The notes beneath the pieces were generated by a model. The model did not search any database. It was not told where the DNA came from and saw only the letters and a list, made by a program, of their open reading frames with translations. DNA of 64,000 bases, taken from Asterella californica. Its lineage: Eukaryota > Streptophyta > Marchantiopsida > Marchantiales > Aytoniaceae. A program made the translations under genes and the position numbers. This document shows positions 51,481-63,982 of this stretch, one piece after another (positions within the stretch are counted from its first letter, which is position 1; every line of letters begins with the position of its first letter). The stretch lies in assembly GCA_036924285.1 (NCBI GenBank), contig JAYKYS010000017.1, positions 4,383,501 through 4,447,500 of the forward strand, given 5' to 3'.

Positions 51481-52134
51481 TGAAACTTGCATACCTCTCT
51501 CACGCACGTCAGCAAGCTGGTTTGCGGTGGGCTCGAGCTAGAGCTCAAGCTCTACTCCGCCTCCGCCTTCGCACTCTTGCACTCCGCTTCTCACGCCTCC
51601 GTACTCACGCACCTCTACTCCTCAAAGCCTCCGCACTACCTTACCACCAAATCCGACCAAAAACAGATCTGAACAGTAGTAATCCACACAGCGATCGATC
51701 ACACAACCAAAAAGAACCACTCCGCGCCTGCGTGCACTCACAAATCGAAGATATCAACGATCTACAAACTCCAGAGATACCGCCGGTAGAAATCCGTGAC
51801 CTGAAACTTCTCAATCAGACCTTGCAATTCGAGTTCTTCAAATGATAAACAGTATGTATTCATTCCATCATGCCAACAAACACTAAACAATCACTAAAGT
51901 CGAGCCAAATCCACTCTGTGCTCGCAAAGACTCTAGATTGCACTCACCAAGACTATCCACCATATCTATGAGCTTGAAGACTCAACTTGAAGAACTAAGG
52001 CCTCCAAGCCCAACCTGTGAAGTATACCCCTAGTGGACCATCCCAAGAACTCGTCTTAACGGCACTAACGGCCCTATCAAGATTAGCCACTCCGCACTCG
52101 GTCAACCTAACTGAGGTGCTAAACCGACGTGACA
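51480..52134 (-). repeat. Element P 5' LTR (inner end uncertain)
   Basis: On the minus strand it starts TGTCACGTCGG at 52134. Its first 290 bases match 19740-19452, and a longer stretch is related to the plus-strand copy at 15156. It lies upstream of P gag in the right orientation. I found no clear primer-binding site, so the inner boundary is approximate. Confidence 0.55.
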
Positions 52135-52479
52135 CATTTGCATGAACGACAGACGGAAAGATAATAGAGAAATACAAAAAATAGGAGACAAAACGTAAGT
52201 ACTGAAATACAAAATTAAACGATTTGCAAAATGCAAGAAACAGGAATGAGAACGTAAGTTGCAAAATGAAACGACTTCCTCATTGTAATTTACATCGAGC
52301 CGATGGTACTTTTGTCTTGCGTTCTTGTCCGTCGGCATATGTAATGCGAAGCGAATGAGGTCCGGAGCTCTGAATGAGAGAGGGCAGCCGGAATAACGAT
52401 GACTACGTATAGCAAAGAATAAATAACCCACACCGGCAAGCGAATGAGGAAGCTCCGAATGAAGGAGGACAGCCATGAC

Positions 52480-52900
52480 GGACATTGAATCTTCGAGGAC
52501 ATGTGACAGAAGGGTGCAATACAAGAATCCTTGAGGACAGCCGGCGGAAGAGCATGGCCGAACTAAGGAGCCCAAATCCTCCAGGGCAGCCGGCAGAAAG
52601 AGCGTGCCCGAACTAAGCAGCCCAGCGGCAGCAAGCGAATGAGTAATCCTCGAGGGCAGCTGACAAAAGACCGTCGCCGAACTAAGCAGCCTAGCGGCAG
52701 CAAGTGAATGAAGAATCCTCGAGGTCAGCCAACGGAAAGACATAAAACAACAATCCTCGAGGGCAGTCCACGGAAGGGCGTAATAGCAAAATTAATAGAA
52801 AAATCCTCAAGGGCAGCGGACGGAAGAGCCTCATGGAACTAGGAGCCGACGGCAGCAAGAGCACGGCCGAAGTAAGCAAGCCCCGCGGCAGCAAGGCAAA
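52480..52900. repeat. Degenerate minisatellite
   Basis: The word aatcctcgagggcagc, with variants, recurs near 52527, 52577, 52645, 52713, 52750 and 52800. It is often followed by a ggaagagc- or gaactaagcagcc-type stretch, and units are about 40-70 bases. The long minus-strand frame across it comes from the repeat and is not taken as a gene. Confidence 0.65.
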
Positions 52901-53702
52901 ATGTTTGTCTCTTGCATGGCCTCCCGCGGACCACTATACACTCCCCTCCAAGATCATCCCCAACTTGCCCTATCACAGGATTTAAAATCACCGCTTTCCT
53001 CGCTCGTCTTTTGCCTTTCTCCGGCCAGATGTACGCTTTTGATGTATATTATATTATATTTAGTTTAGTTTACCAGTAAATTCACATTAGTCAACTAGCC
53101 CGCATTATATATTAGCTGGGACTGCGTGGGTTCAGAGTCCTCATGCAAGGAGTGCTTGGTCTGTACAAAGGCAGCAGCGGGGCCTAATCCACTCTTAACT
53201 TTGCAAAAGGATAATCTGTAAGAGAGTCAGTAGAGTTCTCAAACTTGTGTCAAATCTTGACCTAGTCCTAAAGACTAACCTCGTGGGCTAACCCACTTCT
53301 TAACTTGGAAACGAGTTAAATTGTATAACTGTGCATTATATACTATACATATATGTGTATGAATAAGTACGTTACACTCTTTCTTGTAAATAAATATTAA
53401 CTCCTATCCGTGGACATATATCAAGTAAGAAAGTATGCACTTTGCAAATTAATTAATCGTGTTCCTTCAAGACACTAGGAAATTTGTGCATATTTACAGC
53501 ATGCAAGGTGGACATTTCATTGTAAATATTTAGGTAAAATGTTTCCTCACAAGTTTGATAAGTAGAAACTCGGCGGCTCTTTTATATAATTTTGATTCTT
53601 TCAAATACTTCACCGAACTTAAGAGAGATATACGAACTGTGATTGAAAACTGCACTGAACTCCAACAGAACCATTCGTGATACAACATCTCCATACAGGA
53701 TT
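52901..53702. other. No gene seen
   Basis: AT-rich sequence without long frames. The part next to 53703 may be the 3' untranslated region of the minus-strand gene. Confidence 0.4.
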
Positions 53703-53935
53703 TTAAATGTGAACACAACTGGAAGAATCTGGCTGCGGCAGCCATTCATCTGGTTCCACATGTTTCTGGATACTAGATGATAAAGAGCAAGAACGTGTTG
53801 AAAAGAATCATAACATGAGTAAATACCATTTTGAAATCCTCGTTCTCTTCTTCAGAAAGTTCGTTGTGAACAGAGTGTGAAAGAACCAGCTGAATAACTA
53901 GCATCCGTTCTTGATCGACGCAACATTGGAATAAC
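53703..53935 (-). CDS. 3'-terminal exons of a possible host gene
   Basis: On the minus strand, a pyrimidine-rich acceptor (ttttacttcccttgcag) opens an exon at 53935 that runs 109 bases to 53827 and stops before GTATTT. The next acceptor, ending CCAG, opens a 63-base terminal exon (53765-53703). Joined, they keep one frame (LFQCCVDQERMLVIQLVLSH, then SVHNELSEEENEDFKM, then KHVEPDEWLPQPDSSSCVHI) and end at TAA. I do not recognise the protein. Clean acceptors and frame continuity favour a real gene, whose upstream exons would lie beyond 54000. Confidence 0.4.
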
Positions 53936-54037
53936 CTGCAAGGGAAGTAAAATAGTTCCAAATGTGAACAAGACTGATGATTTATAATCACTTTGATTCT
54001 CATGCCTTTATTACGCTAACCTAGGAAACTAACAATT

Positions 54038-54322
54038 TGTTCGAATAGTCATTTTATATATATTATTTATTCAAACCAGAAAGCTTGATTTGAGCTTGCA
54101 GGATGGTAACAATTTATTGGTATGTACACCCATATATACATGTACTTGCCTGACAAATATTAAATCTATACTAGATTTAATATGTTCGAATAGTCATTTT
54201 ATATATATTATTTATTCAAACCAGAAAGCTTGATTTGAGCTTGCAGGATGGTAACAATTTATTGGTATGTACACCCATATATACATGTACTTGCCTGACA
54301 CATATTAAATCTATACTAGATT
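54038..54322. repeat. Tandem duplication, 145-bp unit
   Basis: The stretch 54038-54182 is repeated from 54183 almost without change (one visible difference, gacaaat against gacacat). The near identity indicates a recent event. Confidence 0.9.
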
Positions 54323-54589
54323 GGTATTCTTCATAAATCTATTATTTTCTTTAGAAAATTAAGGATTAAAATTAAGTAACAAGGAATTAACACATTCATG
54401 CTATCAAGAGTAGCTTCAACTTCTTTCTTTGTTATTGGACATGAATTCCACGTGAATTTATCATTCATTTCAATTGTCTCATATAAATCTTGATTACGTG
54501 AATGTAGAATTCATGTACAAAGATGAATAAGGAAATACTAGCACTCCAAGAAGAGAACACGAGTAGGCAATGATATAATCAAATAAGAG

Positions 54590-55670
54590 TTGGAGGCTTT
54601 GCCTCTCAACAAGCAAAATACAAAGTGGATTAGTCTTCTAACTAGTTGTAATTGATAAATATAACTATCATAACAACCTTGGCTAGTATCAACCTTCAAT
54701 CTACTTCAGAGTCAAGATTTATAATCATCTTGAACTCTTAGACATACTCGAAAAATATCAAATTTATCTCTAAGTACTGCATTGGTTAAAATATAAGTGA
54801 TTTGGCTCTTGCGTTCAGATATTTGAGCTCAATATTACACGCACATATTTTGCATACAATAAAATGATAATGCACCTCAATGTGATTCATCATAGATTAC
54901 TAGTTAAGTTCATGCTACTAATGTGATGAATATATGTCAACATGATTAATACACCTCACCTCAAAATAACGAATAAGTACTCAAAGTCAAATAGATTCTC
55001 ATGCAATGTTCATTTCTTTTCACTATTACACATATGTAGGTCATAAAACTTCTTGTTAGTTGCTTGCTTGATCATTGTTAGTTGTTTTTTAAAAGCTCAG
55101 TCCACGATAGCACTTCCAAGTCCAAAATTGTAACGTGACGCATATCTCTTGTTGGAAACACTCATTTTTCTTTTAGTTACCATCAATGTATTCATATAAC
55201 AACACTTGTTTCTCATCACAAAAGTGAAGCTCATATTGCAACATAAAAGACATATATATTACTCATAGTTGCTTTGTCAAGTCACAACCACTCTCATCTT
55301 ACGAATGTCATAAGGTGAGAGCTATGTCTAATGATATGCACATACAACCACAATATTGTGATTTAGCAAGAACTTAAACTCACATGCATCAACAAATCAG
55401 ACCCAACACTTTAGACAATATATCTTGAATCATCTGCTCGTCAAAATTGAGATAAATTTGATGTAATAAGACAAGGTGAATAGTACGAATGACATATGAG
55501 TGAACAAATAAACATCTGGTCTCGATGTAGGAATAGTTGTAACACTTGCCTGAACACATAATGACATCAGAGTCATAAGATTTATAGATTCCATCAAGGA
55601 AATATAGCTTTCTATAATAAGAAGAAGACTTATAGATGAACTTAGTCTCCTCTGAAAATAACACAAGCTT
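54590..55670 (-). pseudogene. Decayed copia RT/RNase H remnant
   Basis: Aligned by eye, this AT-rich stretch follows 60590-61200 of the copia element in order. Examples are cttagacatactcgaaaaat against cttagacagtgtctgaaag, and the shared word gataatgcacctcaatgtg/gatagtgcacctcaatgtg. All frames are broken; a 91-codon minus-strand frame (55664-55389) is a leftover without a clear motif. It is an old copy of the same or a related family. Confidence 0.55.
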
Positions 55671-55679
55671 GGACTAAGT

Positions 55680-58600
55680 GACTAGTTGGTTCATTCCTAA
55701 TATGAACAATCGTCACTAAAAGATCTCACTTATATACAAGATTGGATTGCCAAAGATCTGAGGAACTTCTTGACTCCACTCCTAACTGATATATCCTAAT
55801 CATGTTAAAATATAAATATATAAATATATTTCTTGACATTTTACCATGTATGTTGTCCTTTTTCTTCGTCACTTAGCATGATGGAAGTGATTGTCATAAA
55901 ATCACGATATTTGTCACTGCATATTAATGTTACCATGGTTGTCTACATAGTCAAGAAAAGGTTCACGTGAAATTTTGATGAAATTTTGGACAGGGCCAGA
56001 CTGAACCTCTCAGATTTTGGATGTTTCACAAAATAACAGGTTTTTGTAGAAAACCAGATAACATGTCAAGATATTTTCTATACTAAAAAGACAAACAAAC
56101 ATTTGGACTTTTCTCTGAATCTTGATCGTCGGAGCTTTGAAAGAAAGATCTTCACCTCGAGTCACCAACAACCTAGCTGTCTCAAAGCATTGAGACCGTT
56201 GATTATCTATAGATTTGACGACAAAATGAAATGAGAGATATCCAACGCTATTTAAATATTTTGGTCCTCAAGGTCTTTGTTTATCGGATCATAACTTTAA
56301 GGACAATCTGTTTCAAAAGACTTAGTGGTAGGCAATCAAGACGTCATGGATCAAGTAGTCTCTGTCGTGAAGAAGGTGTTTTCTAGAGAAAGCGTGAAAC
56401 TTCTAGCTGTGATCGACTACAAACAAACATGTTTTAACCACTTGTTTTATTACTTAGAAACTCCAAGAAAGTACAATTTTCTCTGATAAGAGCTCTCTCT
56501 CTCACACACAATTTCTAAGTTCTTCTATGCCAAATATGTTTTTTTGAGCCTAAAACATCTTAAGTACGTACGTCAAGAAGAATTGACGGGCCGAAGTTTT
56601 CTCTAGGATAGATGATCCAAACTGAACTTTGGAAATCTTAAGTCAAGATGAACCCGAGGGATCAAAAATTGTCACTTGTACTCCTTCAAAAAAGCTTTAA
56701 CAAACAAAATCTCAAAAAATGCAGTAAACTCCAAAATAACTCTTCAGTTAATTTCCACCAAATAACTTCTCTCTAGTCTCTAGTCGGAAACCACCAGCGA
56801 ATCTTCATTCGAGCTTCGAAGAGCCCTAGTGGTGTGAAGTTTTATGCTCCATAGAGTACGAGGTTAATTTAATTTAGAAAGTTTTTCGATCTCAAATTGA
56901 CAAGTAGTAAGAATGAGATAAAAAATAGATCATTTCTAGCAGAATTTTGAGACGAACATGACTGCCATATTATGTGGACGAAGATGATATATCGTTCAGT
57001 AGGATGCTGTCTGATTTGTCCAAAATGATTCTTTTGATCTCACATTTTTTATCTTTTTTGAAATCATGGTTGAGGTTTCTGGAACCAAACTAGGCATCCA
57101 CTCGAAGGAGGAGGGGCAAGTAAACAATGAAACTGATATCAGTAAAAAGCTAGTGAATATGCTATTTTAGTTATAAGGGTCTCTAACTTCAAAGCTAATG
57201 ATAGAATTTCACAAAATCGAACAGGTGCAATTTAGAATGAGAGAAGAGATACTTTGTCATTACTAGTGATATCGTTAGCTGTTAGAAGCAATATGATAAG
57301 GTCAGTATCAGAGCTAGCAAAGTTTGCTAGCTACAAGTGAGTTTGGATTTATGACCATTAGAAGTAGTTAGCGAAGTCACTAGCTTAAGGGTGTGGTCCA
57401 ACATGAGAAGGTTCAGTTCACCTTGAACACTAGCTAACTTTGCTAGCTTGAAAACCTAAACCTTGAAAATAATGGATGATAATGTTCATAGTTTAGCATA
57501 CTACATATAACTGAAGAGTTGGTGCATGATGATGAGTACGAATGCATGGTGGTGAATATGAATACTCGATCAAATGATATAAATCTGATATATACTGACA
57601 AAGAAACAAGAGCGCATGTAGTACGAATTAGAGGTTCTACAAGGAAAACATGACATATTGTTGCCAATAATTTCTTCCAGAACCAGTATCTGTGTAACTT
57701 CGTTATAAGTAAGCATAGGTTGATGTACTACTACTACGTTCCAAGGCAAGCTTGAAAGTCATTTTGAACACCCAATAGATATGCTTACAAGCTTATAAGA
57801 GCATTTTCTTGTCTCACGGAGAAGTCTGAGCAAGAGCAAGTTGGGATCTACATATATGGTGATGTGTGAAGCCTCCTTCATGGTTGTGAGTAAAAAGATG
57901 AAACATCATGCCACGATTGTTTGAACTACTTATACTCACTGCTTGAACACAGTTCATTTCTTCTTATCCTACGCTGGCCACACGAGTTTGGCATTCATGT
58001 CATGTATATAATTATCCATTCTTGAAAGATTCAGGACGAGCCCTTCAGCATCCAAGAGATTCATACTATCGACACGAAAAGAGAAGGGTGATGACCACCA
58101 GGAAGAGCACGATAGGACACAAAGACGTGGAGACTTGATAGACTGCTATAGTATTAGCTAAAGATAAAAACACCATAGTTCCAAAGAATGACTAGCATCA
58201 CGCTGTATGTTACTCACGGTCGATGTCTATGTAAGATAGATAGAGTTAGGATTCAGGTAGGATTATATATAGTTTGGCTGCCATCTCTTCTCAAGCGCTA
58301 ATGTTAAAAGCAGTACATGCAAGGAACAAATGTAGACACTTGCACACTCATTTTTTTACTAGTTGAATCATATTAGAAAACCCTCCGGGAGTTCAAGAGT
58401 TGGCATACCATCTTATTTCATGTTCTAATCTTGTGAATGTGTGTGTATAGAGTTCCATTGAGTCTTTTTCATTTCAGGAGAGAGAGAGAGAGAGATTATC
58501 ACTTCAAGGAGAAGGTTAGAATCCCAAGGAGGAAAAAAAAGCAAGATAGGAAGGAGTCCAAATCCACGAAAAGGATCACGAACTCTACTCTAGTTTAGAA

Positions 58601-58900
58601 AAGTCTCATCTTGCGGAGAAGAGTAGCTTAGGAAGTCATTCCTATATTTTCGATAATCGCTCAAGAGAATAATTTAAGATATCTATTTTGAGAGTACATG
58701 AGGATAGTTCAAGGAGTCCTTCTTGAGAGATTATGACAACTAGTCAAAAAGTCTCATCGAGAACTCAGGAGAGTGGTCTATAAAGCATTCTTTAGAGTTC
58801 AAGAGGATAGTTCACGGAGTCTTACTTGAAAGCACATGAGAACTAATCATGAAGTCTCTTCGAAAACTAAGGATGTACAACTCTTGAATTGATTCAAGAG
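55680..58900. other. No gene seen; AT-rich intergenic sequence
   Basis: Only short frames are present, with no LTR pair or domain recognised. Short microsatellites occur (for example GA repeats near 58480). Words such as ctagctaactttgctagctt near 57300-57440 recur a few times. Confidence 0.45.
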
Positions 58901-58919
58901 GGGTCTACAAGATGTAGTG

Positions 58920-59655
58920 CAGAAATGGCTGAATCAAATTTCAAAGATCTATCAAAAGTGGCAAATATCAAATTTCAAAGATCTATCAACAGCTATGATC
59001 GAGGTCAAGATCTACGTCCGTGCAAAAGAAAGGACTTTTAGAGACATAATTCTTGCTGTATCATACCTAGATATAAGGATGGGATGATGATAAATCCATA
59101 TGCCTCATCCTCTATAGGATGAACCCACTGGCATATGGACAACCCACAATCAACGCTTTTTTTCCTATATGACACAAACTCTTATGCAGCCATCATAGCT
59201 ACTAACACAACAAATCTTGTTAGCATTCATGACACCTCCATTCTAAGCAGAAGCTCCGAAACAGAGGTAAGGACCTTCAACTTCAAGTAGTCCATCTCTC
59301 GAGTTCAACAATCTAACTGTGAAGCAGAACAATTATAGGTGACATAGGAAGAAATCACTCGTAATGCATTCAACATGAAAGCAAGAGGAGAAGTCATTTG
59401 CACTTGATGCAGAGACATCGGTCACACCAACACGAAGTGCTCCAACCAGACTATTACGATGATTGCAGGAGGACGTGTCGCGAGATAATCAACTACAATC
59501 GTGTCAAGAGACACCCACCTAGAGAAGCTACAATACACTTACTACTAGAAGAAGAGAAAACTGTAGTAGAACATAGTAAGCACACACCTAATGGACCTTC
59601 TTCCAGGAGGACAGGGTCAAGATCGCAAGAGAGGACAAGTACGTTGTCGTGTTAA
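58920..59655 (+). pseudogene. Gag remnant with CCHC knuckle, copia-like
   Basis: On the plus strand, a short frame beginning MAESNFKDLSKVANIKFQ (58926) is followed by broken sequence. A CCHC-type knuckle then lies near 59398: Cys, Thr, a TGA stop, Cys, then RDIGHTNTKC, giving C-x2-C-x4-H-x4-C if the stop replaces one residue. A charged tail ends at 59655. It is probably the Gag of a copia-type element opposite in orientation to the copia element at right. Nothing of its pol is seen nearby. Confidence 0.45.
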
Positions 59656-59694
59656 GGATTGTTTTGTAGTGAGAAAGGTTTAACCCTTTGCTTG

Positions 59695-59820
59695 GTAAGC
59701 TGTGCTGCAAGTAAGCTAGGGCTCAGGTAAGCTAGGTCTGAGGTTAAGTTAAGGCTCAAATAAGCTAGACTACAGGTTAAGCTACACCTCATGTAAACTA
59801 AGCCTGAGGTTAAGTTGCGG
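59695..59820. repeat. Short degenerate tandem repeat
   Basis: Variants of aagctaggtctgaggttaag recur about five to six times with 20-24 base spacing. Confidence 0.55.
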
Positions 59821-59829
59821 CCAAAACAA

Positions 59830-60341
59830 GCAGTTTTTTGGAAGCATAAAACTGATGATACCGTGTTGTAGAGCTCATTGAGCTGAGCCGAGCAAGACTC
59901 GAATCGAAGCGAATGAGATTGTCATGACAAAGATATTTGACTTGGACTAGATACAAAATATGAAGAGGAACTTAGTGGGAATTGGAGGTATGGTTGGAAT
60001 GGAAATCGCAGTATACCAATGGGTATATTGCGGTGCGTAGTATAGTCCAAAAACTTCAATTATCAGAAACTGATCTATTATGATGAAGATATGCAGCTTT
60101 GAAGCAATGAAGGGAGAAAAGAGAAACAAAAGAAACCATATAACCTTTGTATTCTTCTTTCTGAACGTGTGTTGAGTGGGGAGAGTTGGATAGCTCTGTC
60201 TTATGGTAAACACGAGGTTAGGGGTTCAAATCTCCTTAGAACATCTCTGCTTCTGAATACTGGATCACCGGGCTATTCACACACAGTTGAGATAGAACTG
60301 TAGAGTGAAGATTACGATGGGTGCGACTTCAGCTGTGGGAG
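59830..60341. other. No gene seen
   Basis: A minus-strand frame (60213-59947) of hydrophobic character has no recognisable motif. This is flank downstream of the copia 3' LTR. Confidence 0.4.
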
Positions 60342-60572
60342 TGTAGTATTTTTAAGAAGACATTTCAAGAAGAGAGAATGAGTAGACAAGGAAGTAAAAT
60401 AAGAATGAGAAGATGAGAGAGGTTTTCATCTTTCTATGTATATATATAGTGGAGGTGAGAACAAGGAAAACCCTAATGATGGGTTAGCACTCTAACTAAC
60501 TATACGTCACTACCTTAACCACTCCGACTAACATTAGTTGTCGATCTACTAGAGCTTGGGACTATATTAACA
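60342..60572 (-). repeat. Copia element 3' LTR, 231 bp
   Basis: On the minus strand it begins TGTTAATATAGTCCC at 60572, right after a purine-rich tract (aaggggag), and ends about AAAAATACTACA at 60342. A TATA-like tatatatata lies near 60440. The 5' LTR is outside the window, so the boundary cannot be tested against a partner. Confidence 0.65.
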
Positions 60573-61594
60573 CTCCCCTTCAAGCTCGACTCTACATCCT
60601 GTACTCTTAGACAGTGTCTGAAAGTATCAAACTTATCTCTAGGCAATGCCTCAGTGAAGATATCGGTAACCTGATCTCCTGTGCTCACATAACTGAGCTC
60701 AATCTCTCCTGCAAGGACCTTCTCTCTAATGAGATGATAGTGCACCTCAATGTGCTTCGTCTTAGCATGGAAAATAGGATTACTAGCTAACTTCATGCTA
60801 TTAATGTTATCAGCATATACAACAACATGATCTGTACACTCCACACCAAAGTCAAATTGATTCGCATGTTGCGTTGATTGCTCTTCGGTACTTTGCTTCT
60901 GTGGATGATAAAGCAACCGTAGGTTGCTTCTTAGAAGCTCAACTTATAGCAACGCTTCCAAGTCCAAAAGCTTAACCTGACATGGATCTCATGTCGACTC
61001 TTTTTGCCCATTCAGCATCAATGTAGCCATGTAACAACAATGGTCCACCATATCGATAGTGAAGTCCGTATTGCATCGAGAACTTCACGTAACGGAGGAT
61101 CCATTTGATAGCCTCTAAATGTGATCTCCGTGGTGATTGCATAAACTGATTGATCAGACCGACGACATAGCTCAAGTCTAGTTTGGTGATAGTCAGGTAG
61201 ATAAGACTACCAACCATCTGTACATGCACGGATCATCAAGTAATTCACCAAACCCTACTCCTAGCTTTACCCCTTGCTCTAATGACGTAACAATGGGTTT
61301 GCAGTCAAGCATACCAAATCTCTCAAGCATACTGAGAGGTTACTGTCATTGTACAAGCTAAACATTCTTCCCATCTCTAATGAACTACACAACAAAGAAG
61401 TACTTGAGCACTCTTAAGTCCATCATCTCAATCTCGGATTTCAAGTGATCCTTGATCTGGAAAATAAGCTCCTCATAGTTGTCAGCAATGATCAAGTCAT
61501 CAACATAGATGGTGATCACAACAATCCAATCTTGTATTCTTAATGAATACAATGTGGAGTCTGAACTACAAAGATGGAAACCAAGAGACTGCAA
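60515..61594 (-). pseudogene. Copia reverse transcriptase end and RNase H
   Basis: The piece 61594-61385 carries the copia RT active site in ITIYVDDLIIADN. Next, 61229-60972 has MVGSLIYLTITKLDLSYVVG and SPRRSHLEAIKWILRYVK, typical of the RT/RNase H junction. The last piece (60916-60515) holds VYADNINSMKLASNPIFHAK, then KHIEVHYHLIREKV, and the final YVSTGDQVTDIFTEALP, all diagnostic of copia RNase H. The frames are separated by stops and shifts. The last frame ends just inside the LTR, as usual. Confidence 0.88.
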
Positions 61595-62588
61595 ACAAGA
61601 ATTGATCTTTGCATATCATGCTCTTGGTGCATGTTTCAGACAATAGAAGGCCTTCTGTAACTTACATACATGAGAAGGGAACTTAGGATCCTCATAACCT
61701 AGAGGTTGTTGCAAGTAGACTCCTCCTCAAGATCATCGTTGAGGAAGGTGTTCTTGAAGTCCATCTGGTACATCTTCTAACCTTTTTGAGTTGCAACTGC
61801 AACTGCGGTTCGAATAGTCACCATCTTCGCAACTAGAGCAAAGGTCTCCTCAAAATCCACTCCATGTTGCTGTGGGTAGTCCTTGGCTACCAACTCAATT
61901 CCATATATCAAAGTTTTAGTGTGATAAAATAGTTTTTGGTTGCAAGTCATGAAGCAATTGCATCATGCTTGATGGGGTCTTTCCATGCGTTGGCTTCATT
62001 GCGTCGTGTGTCCAAATTGCATCATCAAGGAGTTATATAGTTCCAATCGTCGTACAGTTCAAGGCTGCAAGTTATTACACTGCTTGGAAAGCATCTACAA
62101 CCATCTGGTCTTGTATCGACACACGGTACCATCCGAGTTGCACTTGACCTTGAAGATCCATCTGCAACCAGTCTCCTTCTTACCCTCAGGTGAGTCTACC
62201 AACTCCCAAGTCTATTGGTGGTGAAGTGCAGCAAGTTCAGCTTCCATAACACTCACCCATTAGGCTTTGTGCATCACCTCCTCAAGTGAACTCGGTTCTT
62301 GTTCCTGAAGAACATTACCCATATATGCATGATGTGCAGCAAGGAAATCTTCATGCATTATCTACTCACTAGATGTTTTGTCCGTTCAGATCTGCGAGAG
62401 GTAATCGATGCACTAGTCACCTCCTCTTGCAACTGATCTGACATAGATGCCAAGGTCTGAGACAAAGTATCCAAGGGATGGGAAGATCCAAATATCTGGA
62501 CGAGTCAAACATACGCTGTAATAGTACTCTCTCGTCTTGTGTAGAAACTACATTAGTTCTACTAGGTTGTGTTATGTAGACTCCAGCG
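61595..62588 (-). pseudogene. Copia reverse transcriptase, N-terminal half (broken)
   Basis: Collinear with copia RT but fragmented. The sequence keeps order between the integrase C-terminus and the YVDD box, without an open piece longer than about 60 codons on the coding strand. Assigned from position and short matches only. Confidence 0.55.
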
Positions 62589-63077
62589 TTAACAACAAGT
62601 TCTATGAGGAACTAATTTTGATCTAGAATGCGTAACTTCTTCAGATCCTCCAATTAACGTACTACTCTGAGGTACTACAGTAGAATGACTCCTTGGTTTT
62701 ACAGTAGGTAGAGTGATGGTTACGATAGGTGCAGGAGCAAACCAAGACTGTAGCTCATCAAAAACAACATTTCTACTTATATAGAATTGCTTCGACGAAG
62801 GATTCGAACATCTATATCCTTTCATATCAGAAGCATATCCAAGGAAGATACATATATCTGCTTTCGGATCTAATTTCTTACATCTCTCATAAGGTATGTG
62901 CACGTAACAGATACATCCGAAAACTTTAAGAAAAGAGTAATCAGGCTTACTGTCTGTGAAGACCTCCATCGGGGTTTGGCTGTGGACTATCGCTGTAGGC
63001 GTCCGATTCATCAGATACATAGCACATGAACCAACTTTTGTCCAGTAAGGTCTAGGCATGATCTTCTCATTCAACAT
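62589..63077 (-). pseudogene. Copia integrase C-terminal region
   Basis: The 162-codon open piece contains PYWTKVGSCAMYLMNRTPT, then PMEVFTDSKPDYSFLKVFGC, then FLGYASDMKGYRC and the end RNVVFDE. This is the conserved sequence after the copia integrase core. It is flanked by broken core sequence up to about 63600. Confidence 0.88.
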
Positions 63078-63724
63078 CGCACGAGCAATTTCTGCTATGT
63101 GTCAATTCTTGCGCTTCTCGACCCCGTTCTGCTGCAGACTATAACTGCATATCTTCTGACGTCGGATGTCATGCTCACGCAGCTACGCATCGAACTCTTC
63201 AGAAAGAAACTCACCTCCACCATCAGATCTCAAATAGAGAATAGATTCTCCAGACTGTTTCTCCATCAACTTGCAGAAAGTCTGGAATGTTGATAGTACT
63301 TCGGCAGAGGACTTGTTTCAAGTATAACACGAATGATCATCAATGAACGACATAAAGTACTAGAAATCAGTCATATTTGGCTGAGAAGCAGTCCATACAT
63401 TGCTACTTGATTTCTTAAAGGGCTATCTAGTTTACTTGCTGGACTAACATGCTGCACAGACTCCAATGGGTTCACTGGATTCGAATTTGAGCAGACTTGT
63501 AACCAGGTCAGAACTCAGAAGATTTTTCAACCTCTGAAAGTTCATGTGCCCAATTTGCTTGTATCAGATGTCAATATCAGACACTAGTAACTTAGACGTA
63601 GAGGCATCTAGTTTAAACAGCCTATCACTCTTGCTACCCCGAGCTATGACTGTGCTATTATAATCTTCAATAAAGCATCCATCTTTATTGAAGCGCACTT
63701 GCAGACCCTGCTCTATCAACTATC
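63078..63724 (-). pseudogene. Copia integrase zinc domain and core (broken)
   Basis: This lies between protease and integrase C-terminus on the minus strand. Short matches to the core are seen (for example SQIWLLLSQ-like and HSCYT-type stretches), but stops and shifts occur throughout. Assigned mainly from position. Confidence 0.5.
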
Positions 63725-63982
63725 TTACATATAGCAAGTTTCTAGTAAATGTGGATACATGCAAGACATTTCGTATACTATTGAAGCAGGAATGTCAAAC
63801 GGAATGTTACCCTTGTGTTGGATCTGGTGCTTGGTGTCATCGTTTGTCACCGTAAATTGAGGAGTCTTCACAGATTCGAGTGAACTGAACCACTCTCGAT
63901 GAGATGTCATGTGATTGGTGGCGCCGGAGTCGATCATCCAGTCAATCTGTGGTCCTAAACTCTGATGTGTTGTAATCAACAA
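63725..63982 (-). pseudogene. Copia protease
   Basis: An 85-codon open piece with the copia aspartic protease motif WMIDSGATNHMTSHREWF, followed by a region leading to the GAG-pre-integrase domain. The upstream Gag is outside the window. Confidence 0.85.

Larger units (their letters stand above)
19452..52134 (-). mobile_element. Element P: Ty3-type retrotransposon with DNA methyltransferase and PHD finger, fragmented by nested insertions
   Basis: Its pieces lie on the minus strand in order: 5' LTR (from 52134), gag and protease (50900-48383), protease tail (39786-39621), methyltransferase (30017-31410, now reversed by the inversion), integrase C-terminus (26334-25926 and 20535 on), PHD finger (to about 19893), and 3' LTR (19740-19452). 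The inserts between pieces are Q, R and two A-type solo LTRs. Reading frames join across Q, and across solo LTR C, when the insert and one target duplication are removed. No reverse transcriptase, RNase H or integrase core of P was found. Confidence 0.7.

Noticed and set aside
52102..52743. Minus-strand ORF of 213 codons
   Set aside because: It runs through a degenerate minisatellite and an LTR flank, so the repeated Leu/Ser-rich peptide reflects the DNA repeat. No domain is seen.
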